The translations under genes and the position numbers were made by a program. From contig CAJTEM010000023.1 in the NCBI GenBank assembly GCA_910575255.1, positions 29,684 to 93,683 on the forward strand: 64,000 nt of DNA, given 5' to 3'. Shown piece by piece: positions 32,750 through 41,105 of this stretch. Numbering within the stretch: the stretch's first letter is position 1; the number at the start of each line of letters is the position of its first letter. The notes beneath the pieces are model-generated. The model was given only the letters and a program-made list of their open reading frames with translations. It ran no database searches and was not told the DNA's origin. Source of the DNA: Lachnospiraceae bacterium (GTDB lineage Bacteria > Bacillota > Clostridia > Lachnospirales > Lachnospiraceae).

Positions 32750-33454
32750 TTAATCGTATTCCTCGCAGATAAATTTGAAATCCTCAGTCCTGCGCAAGGC
32801 TGGCAAGGCGTACTTCTCGATGTGCTTTGACATAATTTCCACTGCATACTGGAAGTTCGCTGACGGATGGCCCTCGGCACAGCGCACCATGGTAATCAGC
32901 ATCTTATTGTCACCCTTAATGTATTCAGACGGATAGTTGCCGGAGCAGTCACAGGAATCCTCGTCATGGTATTTCTGTCTGACCGCCTCCATCTGCGCTG
33001 CGGTGCCGATCATCGCATGATAATCGATTGTTTCCGAATCAATGTAATAATCAACGAAAAGCCTTGCCACATCATCCTTGCATTGCTGGATCTGCTCAAT
33101 GATGGCGTTTGCGTTTCGGATTGCAAATCTCCGGATTTTCTTCCTGGCATCTTCCTCATCTTCATAGCGGATATACAAAAGTGTTTCGTGACCGTTCAGC
33201 ACAGCCGTAATCTTCAGAAGCCCTCCGTCCTCCCCATAGCAGGCGCGCAGCGTCCGAAAAATGTCCTTCTCCGGAACGCTGTACAGCGTCATCCCGCGCC
33301 AGTCCTGCCCAACAGGGATATCATAGGTGAGCATTTGATACTGTGTGTCATAGTCAAAGAAGATTGCGTCCTCACCATCGGCGTCCTGATAAAAATCAAA
33401 AACGCTGTACACGCCTTCTTTGCAAGTAAGTGGTATGCTGTGTAATTCTGACAT
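32750..33454 (-). CDS. Unrecognised 234-residue protein
   Basis: Starts MSELHSIPLTCKEGVYSVFDFY with a very good GGGAGGAG site. Acidic, soluble, no signal peptide. A middle CxC (CDCSG) and many aromatic residues are visible. I do not recognise the family. Its place among single small genes with their own ribosome sites is like the immunity gene arrays that follow polymorphic toxins, but no toxin gene is nearby. Confidence 0.6.
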   Translation of the reverse strand: MSELHSIPLTCKEGVYSVFDFYQDADGEDAIFFDYDTQYQMLTYDIPVGQDWRGMTLYSVPEKDIFRTLRACYGEDGGLLKITAVLNGHETLLYIRYEDEEDARKKIRRFAIRNANAIIEQIQQCKDDVARLFVDYYIDSETIDYHAMIGTAAQMEAVRQKYHDEDSCDCSGNYPSEYIKGDNKMLITMVRCAEGHPSANFQYAVEIMSKHIEKYALPALRRTEDFKFICEEYD

Positions 33455-33484
33455 TTGGGTCTCCTCCCTTTATCAAATCCTGAT

Positions 33485-33985
33485 TTATAAAACTCGTTGA
33501 GCTACAACCACAGTGTAGTTATCCGTGTCGTATGTAATCCCCGTTTCTTTAAAATTGTTTTTATGCCAAAAATGCTCTGCCTGGGGATTGCCTTTAACCC
33601 AGCCAAGCCGTATGCTCGAAAGCCTGATGTCGGCCAGATAGCGGCACAGATCGTCAATAATGCTGCTTCCAATGCCAGCATTTTGAATCGATGCCGCTGT
33701 CATAAAAAAGCCTATGAAAGCAGTTTTTTCATCAGGGTATGCCATAATAAAATCCATTACAGCAATCAATTCTTCCCCTTTGTAATACCCTACATAATAT
33801 TTGTCACACATTTCTTTATTTGGAGGCAAAGCTTTCATATCATCAAGAATACTCTGTTCTGTCACAAATGGCGGACAGTATTGGTAATACAAACCATTTT
33901 TACTGCACAGTAAATATATAGCCGCGACATCCGCTTTCTCCATGCGGCGTACAGTATAATCATTAGAGAAAAAAGATATATCCAT
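33485..33985 (-). CDS. GNAT family N-acetyltransferase
   Basis: A 166-residue acetyltransferase. The GNAT fold is suggested by the N-terminal YTVRRMEKADVAAIYLL, by FMTAASIQNAGIGSSIIDDLCRYL (acetyl-CoA loop with AGIGSSI in place of the RGxGIG type) and by IRLGWVKGNPQAEHFWHKNNFKETG. The ATG at 33985 has AAGGAGG eight bases upstream. Substrate unknown. Confidence 0.8.
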   Translation of the reverse strand: MDISFFSNDYTVRRMEKADVAAIYLLCSKNGLYYQYCPPFVTEQSILDDMKALPPNKEMCDKYYVGYYKGEELIAVMDFIMAYPDEKTAFIGFFMTAASIQNAGIGSSIIDDLCRYLADIRLSSIRLGWVKGNPQAEHFWHKNNFKETGITYDTDNYTVVVAQRVL

Positions 33986-34019
33986 TTGTGTTACCTCCTT
34001 CAAACCGGAAGTTGAGCTT

Positions 34020-34436
34020 TTATATATTTACATCGAATACCGCCTTTATTTGCCCATCCTCTGTGAAAAACTCTATTTCAAACCAAAAATCCAACTCTTC
34101 TCCGAAACTCTTTGGTCTGTAACACACCACATCACTATTATCCGTTTCAAGCCTTGCTTCGTCCGTATCATCTATATCTTCCATACAGGATTTTTGGAAA
34201 TGGTCTACCACAAACTCTTTATTTTCATATTCTTCCCACATAGCCAATTGTTCAACCAACCACTTCCCAAATCCCAGGCAGGCATTTTCTGATGTCGGTT
34301 CTGCGTCAATAAAAGCGGCCCATGAAAGTTTTGGTGGAATGCTGGATACAAGTTTTGCGTATTCTTTGTCTGCAATCGTGTCTACCATCAACTTAATCAA
34401 TTCCTGTGCTTTTGTCTTAAACCCCGATTCTGCCAT
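34020..34436 (-). CDS. Unrecognised 138-residue protein, immunity-like
   Basis: Soluble acidic protein starting MAESGFKTKAQELIKLMVDT with a GGAGGAG site. AAFIDAEPTSENACLGFGKWLVEQLAMW and a C-terminal FWFEIEFFTEDGQIKAVFDVNI beta-hairpin are visible. Size, acidity and gene surroundings fit an immunity or DUF-type protein; no specific family is assigned. Confidence 0.5.
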   Translation of the reverse strand: MAESGFKTKAQELIKLMVDTIADKEYAKLVSSIPPKLSWAAFIDAEPTSENACLGFGKWLVEQLAMWEEYENKEFVVDHFQKSCMEDIDDTDEARLETDNSDVVCYRPKSFGEELDFWFEIEFFTEDGQIKAVFDVNI

Positions 34437-34476
34437 TTTATCTCTCCTCCTAAATTCAGATAGATTGAGATTTGAT

Positions 34477-34767
34477 TCACAATTCTTTTGCCAGCCATAG
34501 TGTCAGCTCATCCTCCAGCCGTCCAATGCGGTCGGAGCAATCGTCCGTCAGTTTCTCCCCCACCTTTTCATAGATATTGTCGTCAGCGCTGTAAATGGTG
34601 TCCGCCCGTTGGAGCCACCACTGGGCTTTATGTAGGTCGCCCGCGTCCATAGCGGCCACGCCCAACTCATAATAGGTTCTGGACACCCCAGCCCAGTCCT
34701 TTTTTCTTTGGAGATCAGCCAACCGCTTCTCCGGGGCCTTATCCTCTTTTCTTCCAAATCCAAACAC
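34477..34767 (-). CDS. Unrecognised 96-residue protein with one TPR-like helical pair
   Basis: Reads FGFGRKEDKAPEKRLADLQ, then TYYELGVAAMDAGDLHKAQWWLQRAD, a TPR-like pattern. I place the start at the GTG at 34767, nine bases after AGGAG; an ATG at 34776 touches the Shine-Dalgarno. The protein may be a shortened form of a longer family, since it ends abruptly after LTLWLAKEL. Confidence 0.45.
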   Translation of the reverse strand: MFGFGRKEDKAPEKRLADLQRKKDWAGVSRTYYELGVAAMDAGDLHKAQWWLQRADTIYSADDNIYEKVGEKLTDDCSDRIGRLEDELTLWLAKEL

Positions 34768-34914
34768 AAAAATCATCTCCTGTTGTATTTTGTTGGAGCG
34801 AAATAATCATGCCGTTTTTAACTCTCTGATTATTTTCCCCTGCTTCATAGAAAACTTCGATTTCTCTGTGATTCTGCTATCATTACGGCCAATTGTCACA
34901 GAAATGCCACGCTC

Positions 34915-35130
34915 CTAAGACATTTCAATTTCAGGATTTATCAAAATATTGTTAATCACCGGCTCAGGATATTTTACAAATAACTCCGGCTGTATCTCAT
35001 GTGTATTTCTCCAAACAGCGTATTCTTTGGAAAAAATCTTGTGATTTGGCATAGGCAGCTGCTGAAACAGCTCTTTGTTCCACAAGCAGGCGGCAAGCTG
35101 ATATAATCCATATGCGGGCACAAAAAGCAA
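34915..35130 (-). pseudogene. Orphan C-terminal coding fragment
   Basis: A 71-codon open frame (AYGLYQLAACLWNKELFQQLP ... INNILINPEIEMS) with protein-like composition but only a TTG start and no ribosome site. It looks like the 3' end of a lost gene. Family not recognised. Confidence 0.3.
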
Positions 35131-35259
35131 TTTGTTGTTGCTTTATTATATATCCGTTTTTTCCAAAATGAAAGCGATTTCTTATACTTCCCGTTCATTA
35201 AAACGGAACTTGAACAGAGCAGCGGCAAGCATCTCATTGGTGGGGATAGCTGTCTGACC

Positions 35260-35447
35260 ACCTCTTTCAACGAGGGACGACACAGAGCCGCCAGCAAAGC
35301 GGCAAAGGTACATTCAGGCAAGCGATCATTCCATTCTGCTTTCCAGGATTTCAGACCTTCCTCCTATACAATACCGCCATCTGGAGGATATAATCAACAG
35401 TTTTATCCTGGCATTGGAAGATCGGGAAGCACAGAGCAGCAAATAAT
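35260..35447 (+). pseudogene. Orphan C-terminal coding fragment, plus strand
   Basis: An open frame ending QYRHLEDIINSFILALEDREAQSSK before a TAA at 35445-35447. It has no start codon or ribosome site of its own, and the upstream part dissolves into non-coding sequence. Part of a decayed segment between 34.8 and 36.8 kb. Confidence 0.25.
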
Positions 35448-35459
35448 CTCTCTGTGCTT

Positions 35460-35680
35460 TTAATTGCTCCGAAACGCTGACATGGTATCTGCAATCAGCG
35501 CCAGTGTCACCTGATCCATTTCTGTCTGCGGCGGCTCCCCATCCATTTTCCTTTCCGCTTTTACTGCTCTTCGTTCTGCCACATACCCATTCCGTACATC
35601 CGGCTCATGGCTGGTCTGCTCCATCCTCTCCTTCCGGCTCAAAATCTCTTCCTGCTCAATGCTTTTCCGTATGTCTTCTG
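35460..35680 (-). pseudogene. Orphan 3' fragment next to the IS110 remnant
   Basis: The minus frame reads SRKERMEQTSHEPDVRNGYV, later AERKMDGEPPQTEMDQVTLALIADTMSAF, to a stop at 35460. Hydrophilic, like the tail of a mobile-element protein. The frame is broken by the IS110 fragment starting near 35684. Family not recognised. Confidence 0.3.
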
Positions 35681-35683
35681 TGT

Positions 35684-36160
35684 GAACCCAAAGGCCACTT
35701 CCAATTACCGAAAGTCCTATATTGGAATGGAAAAGACCGATCCCACAGATGCCTATCTCATTGCGGACTTTGGCAGGGTAGGCCGTACGAAAAAACCGGA
35801 GCCATGACGCGGCGGGCAGTTCATAGCCCTGAAACGCCTTACAAGGCACCGTATGCACCTTTCTGAGTGCATCACCAGGGAAAAGACTTATATGGTGTCT
35901 AATCTTTATCTGAAGTTCAGTGAGCTTCAGCTCATTGAAGGGGATGATAAGCCTTTTGGCAGTCTCTATGGAGCCACGTCCTCAGCTGTCCTGACGGAAT
36001 TTCTGTCACCACAGGAGATCATGGATATGCCGGAAGAGGATCTGCTTATTTTCCTTGCGGAAAAGAGCAGAAACCGCATCTGTGACATATCCAAAACTTC
36101 CGAGCTCCTACGGAAGGCAGCCAGAGATTCCTACCGCTTAGATAAGTGCATGTACGAACC
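35684..36160 (+). pseudogene. IS110-family transposase remnant
   Basis: The single frame reads NPKATSNYRKSYIGMEKTDPTDAYLIADFGRVGR, the DEDD-type N-terminal catalytic region of IS110 transposases. It is interrupted by a TGA at 35805-35807 where the family has Trp (TGG), then continues in the same frame (RGGQFIALKRLTRHRMHLSE ... SYRLDKCMYEP). It lacks both the first ~60 codons and everything after about residue 200. The element is dead. Confidence 0.8.
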
Positions 36161-36460
36161 ACGGAACATATCACCAGAATGCTTCTGGTTTTCTGCAAGA
36201 ACCTGTTCCAAAAGACATTTGGTGTCGCTCCGGTGGAACATTACTTTTAAAATGGTGCTGACCTGTTCATCCGTCACGGCTTCCGGGTGGGGGAGATGGT
36301 TTTTCAGCATTGCCCCTCTGGTACAGAGCCGGTGCGTCCGTTCCTTCCGGTTCAGTGTCTTTATCTGGTGTTCCAGTATTTTTTCCTTATGCTGCGCCCG
36401 CCGCAGTCTGGCCTCGGTCTTTTCAATCTCCTGATTCAGTTTTTCCAGCTTCTTATTCAT
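36131..36460 (-). CDS. DUF3847-like protein with truncated, chimeric C-terminus
   Basis: A 109-residue coiled-coil protein, MNKKLEKLNQEIEKTEARLRR, then CTRGAMLKNHLPHPEAVTDEQVSTIL, which I associate with the DUF3847 family of conjugative elements. AAGGAGG lies nine bases before the ATG. The final ~10 residues (RGSYMHLSKR) are the antisense of the IS110 remnant's SYRLDKCMYEP region, so the original end of the gene has been lost by the junction near 36160. Confidence 0.6.
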   Translation of the reverse strand: MNKKLEKLNQEIEKTEARLRRAQHKEKILEHQIKTLNRKERTHRLCTRGAMLKNHLPHPEAVTDEQVSTILKVMFHRSDTKCLLEQVLAENQKHSGDMFRGSYMHLSKR

Positions 36461-36487
36461 GGGCAGCGTCCTCCTTGGGGAGCAGGA

Positions 36488-36590
36488 TTTAGATGTGGCT
36501 GCCCTCCCCGATTCCCTGACGGACACGCATAATCATCCCGGCTTGTTCCAGCTCGTTCAGGGAACGCTTGCCAAAGACGTAAAAAGGCAA
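36488..36590 (-). pseudogene. Short remnant of a replication-initiator-like winged helix
   Basis: The frame YVFGKRSLNELEQAGMIMRVRQGIGEGSHI ends in a stop near 36488. The LNELEQAGxIxRxRQGxGxxxxI pattern resembles the end of RepA N-terminal winged-helix domains of plasmid and ICE initiators. The rest of the gene is absent. Confidence 0.35.
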
Positions 36591-36757
36591 TGGCTTTGCC
36601 GGGTTCCTATCTGGATGTGTTCACCGCCCTTATGTGTACGCAGCTTCAAATCCGGTATGAGAAACTGTCGGAGCAGGAGCGCACGGTTCTGAAGAATGTT
36701 CTGAAGAAAACTCCGGCATATAAGGATCCGCCGTTGAGCAGGACGAAGCGGAGATAA
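36590..36757 (+). pseudogene. C-terminal fragment of an unrecognised mobile-element gene
   Basis: 55 codons (GSYLDVFTALMCTQLQIRYE ... LSEQERTVLKNVLKKTPAYK) ending at a TAA at 36755-36757. No ribosome site. It looks like the 3' end of a larger gene, now joined to the fragment on the other strand. Confidence 0.3.
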
Positions 36758-36876
36758 GGAAATGCCGTTGCTTGGGCTTTTATCCATGCAACGGCATTTT
36801 GGGATAAATCTAATTCAGTTTTCAATACATAAGCCGAAATGTCCGGGGTGGCACATCTTCACTTCGTAACAGAATT

Positions 36877-37059
36877 TTATGCGTTCTTCTTTTTTCTGTT
36901 GCGCTGTGTTACGATACACCTAAATGCCTTAAACATTGCTGGGGACAGTTCAGGGGAATCTTCATCAAATTGAATTTCCCGCTTTGCCGCCGCCCTGACT
37001 TCCTCCAACTGCTCCTGCGCAGGAGCCTGGCCATCCTTAATTGTAAAAGTTTTGGTCAT
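36877..37059 (-). CDS. BrnA-like antitoxin
   Basis: A 60-residue protein starting MTKTFTIKDGQAPAQEQ, with the C-terminal SPAMFKAFRCIVTQRNRKK region. It follows and overlaps BrnT by 23 bases, the usual BrnT-BrnA order. AAAGGAGG lies eight bases before the ATG at 37059. BrnA antitoxins bind BrnT and repress the operon. The helical DNA-binding part of classical BrnA is not obvious in this short version, so it may be a divergent group. Confidence 0.65.
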   Translation of the reverse strand: MTKTFTIKDGQAPAQEQLEEVRAAAKREIQFDEDSPELSPAMFKAFRCIVTQRNRKKKNA

Positions 37060-37321
37060 AGTAAAGCCTCCTTTCACTTTCCGTTGCCAATCTTGCAGAG
37101 ATTAACCGGATATTTTCCCCTCGCTCGGTAAATACAACAAACAATAAATCGCCAACCATACCGATTGCAATATAAAGGTCTTCTTCCATACTATGCTCGA
37201 AATCATACATCTCTATGTAATATTCATCACGAAAAATGTATGAAGCTGTTTCAAAAGAGATGCCGTGTTTTTGGCGATTGATACGGTCTTTTTCCTCGTC
37301 CCATTCAAATTTTAGTTCTAT
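37037..37321 (-). CDS. BrnT-like RNase toxin without a standard start codon
   Basis: The frame reads ELKFEWDEEKDRINRQKHGI, then SFETASYIFRDEYYIEMYDF, ending GENIRLISARLATESERRLYY. This is a full BrnT ribonuclease fold, including the KHGISFETA and the RxISAR motifs that mark the family. Upstream codons are ATT CAC ATA GAA, preceded by AGAAGG and by the stop of the acetyltransferase frame, so no ATG, GTG or TTG is available at the N-terminus. Coordinates assume ATA at 37321 as the first codon; ATT at 37327 is the other choice. It overlaps the antitoxin start. It is either read from a non-standard start or silenced by loss of the start. Confidence 0.75.
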   Translation of the reverse strand: MELKFEWDEEKDRINRQKHGISFETASYIFRDEYYIEMYDFEHSMEEDLYIAIGMVGDLLFVVFTERGENIRLISARLATESERRLYYDQNFYN

Positions 37322-37336
37322 GTGAATTTCCTTCTT

Positions 37337-38112
37337 TTATTTCACTTCTCCGTTTATTTCATCAACAATGGATTTTGGCTTTATTGTCATCTCCACCCAA
37401 GCGGGAATAAAACCACTTTTTACAGCATTTCCTGCAGAACGGATATTTGACCATGCGGAGCAATAAAACGGAATTTTTCGTCTCTCAAGTATTTCATGAG
37501 CCAGTCCGCTGGTAAGTGCAGATGCAATTCCTTTTCTCCTATATTCCGGCAGTACATCCACCCCAATCTGCCACATCTTTTCACAATCAGCAGAACAGCC
37601 TGCAAGCCCGATTAATTTCTCATCTTCATATGCCCCAATACCGAGTAAATCCAAATGTTTTCTATCCTTGCAAAGGGCATTGCTCCATTCTGGCAAATAT
37701 AACTTTTCAAAATCTTGTTGTTCAAGAACCCTCATCTCGTAATCACAGGAGATTGGACGAAGATTATTAATATCGGGAAGAAAATATTCTGCCATAAAAC
37801 ATATCATATATCCATGCCCGGCCAGTCTGTTACTCAACCAGTGCAAATTCGGTGTTTCAAAAAGGTGATAGAATTCATATTTGCCAACATATTCTGTTAC
37901 TATTTCTCTAACATCCTCAGTGACTGATGCAACCACATTATTTCCATAAGAAACAAAATTCGCTATAATTGGCTCTTTCAGATATTTTCGTGCTTTTTTC
38001 CCAAACGAAATGGAACGATAACATTCTGATTTTTTAGAAAGTCTTCCGTTTTACAGTTAATGTCCTCGGCAGACTGTTCCATCGCAATATGCAATATCTC
38101 TTCGGTGATCAT
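37337..38112 (-). pseudogene. GNAT acetyltransferase gene with homopolymer frameshift
   Basis: A frame starts with an ATG at 38112 (AGGAGG nine bases upstream), reads MITEEILHIAMEQSAED and runs to VPFRLGKKHENI and a TGA. Adding one base in the A6 run at 37994-37999 restores GKKARKYLKEPIIANFVSYG and joins the long downstream frame, which holds a GNAT domain (IGVDVLPEYRRKGIASALTSGLAHEIL is the acetyl-CoA site). Either a pseudogene by one-base loss, a sequencing error in a homopolymer, or slippage-controlled expression. The last 199 codons (from 37936) are intact. Confidence 0.7.
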
Positions 38113-38251
38113 AAATCGTGTCCTCCTATCGCCTCAGTTACTCAATCCCAATTTATCGTCTGAAATAATTCTATCATATATCTACGAATAAATCATTTTA
38201 CTTTTAATGTTTCTAAAATTGTTTTGGTACAGTTTTAGACTTTACAAGGCA

Positions 38252-38410
38252 CTAGTACTGAAAACCCTTGTGTAAATATTTCGGTCTATTTTCCCGATTG
38301 CACAAGTCCAGAATACTCAGCGTAGCCCGCTACGCCTCCGTTTCTGAACTTGCACACTCGAAAAAATATCCTCGAAAATTTACACAGGAACTTCAAGTAC
38401 GGAGTACTAG
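38252..38410. repeat. Palindromic repeat B, copy 1
   Basis: A ~159-base imperfect palindrome bounded by CTAGTACT and AGTACTAG. Inner matches include TGTGTAAAT/ATTTACACA and GCACAAGTCCAGAA/TTCTGAACTTGCAC, with a GTAGC/GCTAC centre. A related core recurs at 49988-50062. No ORF. It fills most of the gap between the acetyltransferase and tetR genes and may be a MITE-like element or act as a bidirectional terminator. Confidence 0.6.
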
Positions 38411-38445
38411 TGGAGGGCGTCAGCGATGAAATTTTTGTATCCCCC

Positions 38446-38501
38446 TTGACAAAAACGCCAGTGTAAGCTATATTATAACAGTGCTATATAACATTGTTAT
38501 A
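38446..38501 (+). promoter_or_regulatory. Promoter and TetR operator
   Basis: TTGACA at 38446-38451 and TATATT at 38469-38474 (17-base spacing). An inverted repeat follows, TATAACA (38474-38480) against TGTTATA (38495-38501), with matching inner bases; it overlaps the -10 and start region. This is the expected layout for an autorepressing TetR-family protein. Confidence 0.7.
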
Positions 38502-38520
38502 GAGGAGAGGACAGTGCGGA

Positions 38521-39138
38521 ATGAGTGAGCTGGAAAGAAGTACATTGGAACTGATTCATACGGCGGCCAAGGCAGAATTTATGGAAAAGGGGTTCCAGGC
38601 TGCCTCCCTGCGCAATATTGTGAAAACCGCAGGCGTAACCACCGGGGCATTTTACGGCTATTACGACAGCAAGGAAGAGTTGTTTGCGGCTTTGGTGAAT
38701 CCGTCCTATGAGTATATGATGAACCGGTACCGGCAGGCTCATGAGTATTTTGAAAGCCTGCCTATGGAAAAGCAGCCGGAGCAGATGGGAAAGATGTCAT
38801 CCGAGTGTATGAATGATCTGCTGTCGTATTCCTGTGAGCATATGGATGAATTTTATCTGATCCTGAAATGCTCCGAGGGTACGAAATACGCCTCCATGAT
38901 CGATGACATGGTGGAACTTGAAGTGGAGTCCACCCATAAATATTATAAGGTTCTGGAACAGCTTGGGGCCTCGGTTCCCAGGATTGATGAAAGGCTGGAG
39001 CATATCATGGCTACGGGGATGATAGGCGCCTTTTTTGAAATGGTTCTCCATAAAATGCCGTATGAAGAGGCAAAGGTGTTTTTGCAGCAGTTAAATGATT
39101 TTTACACCGCAGGGTGGATGAAGATCATGGGGCAATAA
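38521..39138 (+). CDS. TetR/AcrR family transcriptional regulator
   Basis: A 205-residue regulator. The N-terminal helix-turn-helix is in AASLRNIVKTAGVTTGAFYGYYDSKEELF. The C-terminal ligand domain is helical. It precedes a two-gene ABC exporter and probably represses its own promoter at the palindrome upstream. Whether it also controls the exporter is uncertain, since a second operator-type site lies between them. Confidence 0.9.
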   Translation: MSELERSTLELIHTAAKAEFMEKGFQAASLRNIVKTAGVTTGAFYGYYDSKEELFAALVNPSYEYMMNRYRQAHEYFESLPMEKQPEQMGKMSSECMNDLLSYSCEHMDEFYLILKCSEGTKYASMIDDMVELEVESTHKYYKVLEQLGASVPRIDERLEHIMATGMIGAFFEMVLHKMPYEEAKVFLQQLNDFYTAGWMKIMGQ

Positions 39139-39168
39139 TGGCAGGCTTTCTGTTATATTGCCCCCGGA

Positions 39169-39185
39169 GGTTAGCGAAAACTAAC
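39169..39185. promoter_or_regulatory. Shared operator candidate, exporter copy
   Basis: GGTTAGCGAAAACTAAC: 5-base arms GTTAG/CTAAC around a 6-base centre, 10 bases after a TATATT that may be a -10 box. An identical site except for one base lies at 42911-42927 before the Fur-type gene. The remaining bases up to 39330 hold a T-rich leader and the AGAAGGAGG of the exporter gene. Confidence 0.55.
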
Positions 39186-39329
39186 TAAATTTCACAGGGA
39201 TAACAGGGGATGACTGCAGCGTTCCCTTTATCAAACACGCTCTATAGGGCATACCATCATTAATGTCCTTGCAAGGCAGGCGGACTTCGTCCGCCAAAGT
39301 TTAGAAAAACATAGAAGGAGGTCTTATCT

Positions 39330-41105
39330 TTGAAAAAAGAATCCAATTTAAAGCGGCTTTTGGAGTATGCGGGGGGCTATAAGTACCTGACCATAGTGTC
39401 ATGGATTTTCAGTGCCCTGAGCGCTTTGGTGGCGCTGCTCCCCTTTGTGTACATCTGGAAAGTCATAGGAGAGGTACTGGATGCGGCTCCGGATTACGGA
39501 AAAGTGCAGAACCTGTCCCATAACGGCTGGATGGCAGTGGCTTTTGCAGTGGCGGCAATCCTGATTTATATCGCAGCCCTGATCTGTTCCCATCTGGCGG
39601 CATTTCGGGTACAGGCAAATATCCGCAGGGCGGCAATGCATCACATCGCGACCCTGCCCATGGGTTTTATGGAAGGCATCGGCAGCGGTAAAATCAGGAA
39701 GATTGTTTATGAATCCAGCGCGGCAACGGAAACCTATCTTGCCCACCAGCTTCCCGATAAGGCCAATGCCCTTGCAACACCCTTGGGGCTTCTGGTTCTT
39801 CTGTTTGTTTTTGACTGGCGGCTGGGAATCTTAAGCCTTCTGCCGGTTGCGGCGGCATTTATCATCATGAGCGTCATGACAGGAAAACGCATGGCGAAGA
39901 AGATGGAAGAATACAATAACGCCCTGGGACAGATGGCGGGCGAGGCGGTGGAATATGTACGGGGGATTTCGGTGGTCAAAACCTTCGGACAGTCGGTGTT
40001 TTCTTTCAGGAGGTTCAAGGAATCCATTGACAATTATGAGAAGTGGGTGATCGCCTATACGAAAGATCTGCGCTTCCCCATGATGTGCTACACCACGCTG
40101 GTAAACGGAATATTTGCCGTCCTGGTCGCGGCGGCGCTTGTGATGACATCGGGCGGGGTGACAAAAGAGTTCCTTCTGAATCTGATGTACTATATCATCA
40201 TTACGCCGGTTATTACCCTGACGCTGACAAAAATCATGTATGCCAGCGAGAACAGGCTGATCGTGGCGGATGCCATGTCCCGCATTGATCGTCTTTTGGA
40301 AATGAAGCCCCTGCCGGAAACAAAAAATCCAAAGCGCCCGAAAGGAAGCCTGGTGGAGCTTTCCAGGGTTTCCTTCCGTTACAAGAACGCTGCGAGAAAT
40401 GCGCTTGAAAACATTTCACTCACGATTAAAGAGGGGGAACATGTTGCTTTCGTGGGACCGTCAGGCGGGGGAAAGACCACCCTTGCCAGTATCGTGGCAA
40501 GGTTCTGGGACGTAGAAAACGGCAGTGTGAAGATCGGCGGCGTCAATGTAAAGGATATTTCCAAGGAAGAACTGATGAATATGGTTTCCTTTGTCTTTCA
40601 GGATTCCAAACTTCTGAAAACATCCATTCTGGAAAATGTACGGCTGGCGAAGCCGGACGCTTCCCGGGAAGAAATCCTGAAAGCCCTCCATGACGCACAG
40701 TGCGATGATATTCTGAAGAAGCTGCCGGAAGGCGTGGATACGGTGGTGGGCGCAAAGGGCGTGTATCTGTCCGGCGGGGAGCAGCAGCGCGTTTCTATTG
40801 CAAGGGTGATGCTGAAAAACGCGCCGATCCTGATACTGGACGAGGCCACCGCTTTTGCCGACCCGGACAATGAGGCAAAGGTGCAGGCGGCGTTCGATAT
40901 GCTGGCGAAAGGAAAGACAGTGTTGATGATTGCCCACAGGCTCTCCACCGTTACCGGAGCAGACAGGATTGTGGTGATCAGGGACGGAAGGATCGTGGAT
41001 ACAGGAACACATGACCAGCTTAAAGGCAGGGACGGCTTGTATGCCGAAATGTGGAGACAATACAACAAAGCGGCAAAATGGAAGGTAGGTGTTTCAAATG
41101 CATGA
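39330..41105 (+). CDS. ABC exporter half-transporter (permease-ATPase fusion), subunit 1
   Basis: A 591-residue type I ABC exporter subunit. Six membrane helices fill residues about 20-300. The ATPase has Walker A GPSGGGKTT, a Q-loop (VFQDSKLL), signature LSGGEQQR, Walker B ILILDEAT and a His switch (MIAHRLST). In this copy the D-loop reads AFADPD. It starts with TTG behind AAGGAGG. The next gene overlaps its end by 8 bases, so the two likely form a heterodimer of the YbtP/YbtQ or multidrug type. Substrate unknown; metal or siderophore export or import are possible given the neighbouring metal genes. Confidence 0.9.
   Translation: MKKESNLKRLLEYAGGYKYLTIVSWIFSALSALVALLPFVYIWKVIGEVLDAAPDYGKVQNLSHNGWMAVAFAVAAILIYIAALICSHLAAFRVQANIRRAAMHHIATLPMGFMEGIGSGKIRKIVYESSAATETYLAHQLPDKANALATPLGLLVLLFVFDWRLGILSLLPVAAAFIIMSVMTGKRMAKKMEEYNNALGQMAGEAVEYVRGISVVKTFGQSVFSFRRFKESIDNYEKWVIAYTKDLRFPMMCYTTLVNGIFAVLVAAALVMTSGGVTKEFLLNLMYYIIITPVITLTLTKIMYASENRLIVADAMSRIDRLLEMKPLPETKNPKRPKGSLVELSRVSFRYKNAARNALENISLTIKEGEHVAFVGPSGGGKTTLASIVARFWDVENGSVKIGGVNVKDISKEELMNMVSFVFQDSKLLKTSILENVRLAKPDASREEILKALHDAQCDDILKKLPEGVDTVVGAKGVYLSGGEQQRVSIARVMLKNAPILILDEATAFADPDNEAKVQAAFDMLAKGKTVLMIAHRLSTVTGADRIVVIRDGRIVDTGTHDQLKGRDGLYAEMWRQYNKAAKWKVGVSNA

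Noticed and set aside
37337..38112. Programmed ribosomal frameshift as the firm explanation for the A6 run
   Set aside because: There is no stimulatory stem or internal Shine-Dalgarno that I can see; simple mutation or sequence error is at least as likely, so it is only mentioned as an option.
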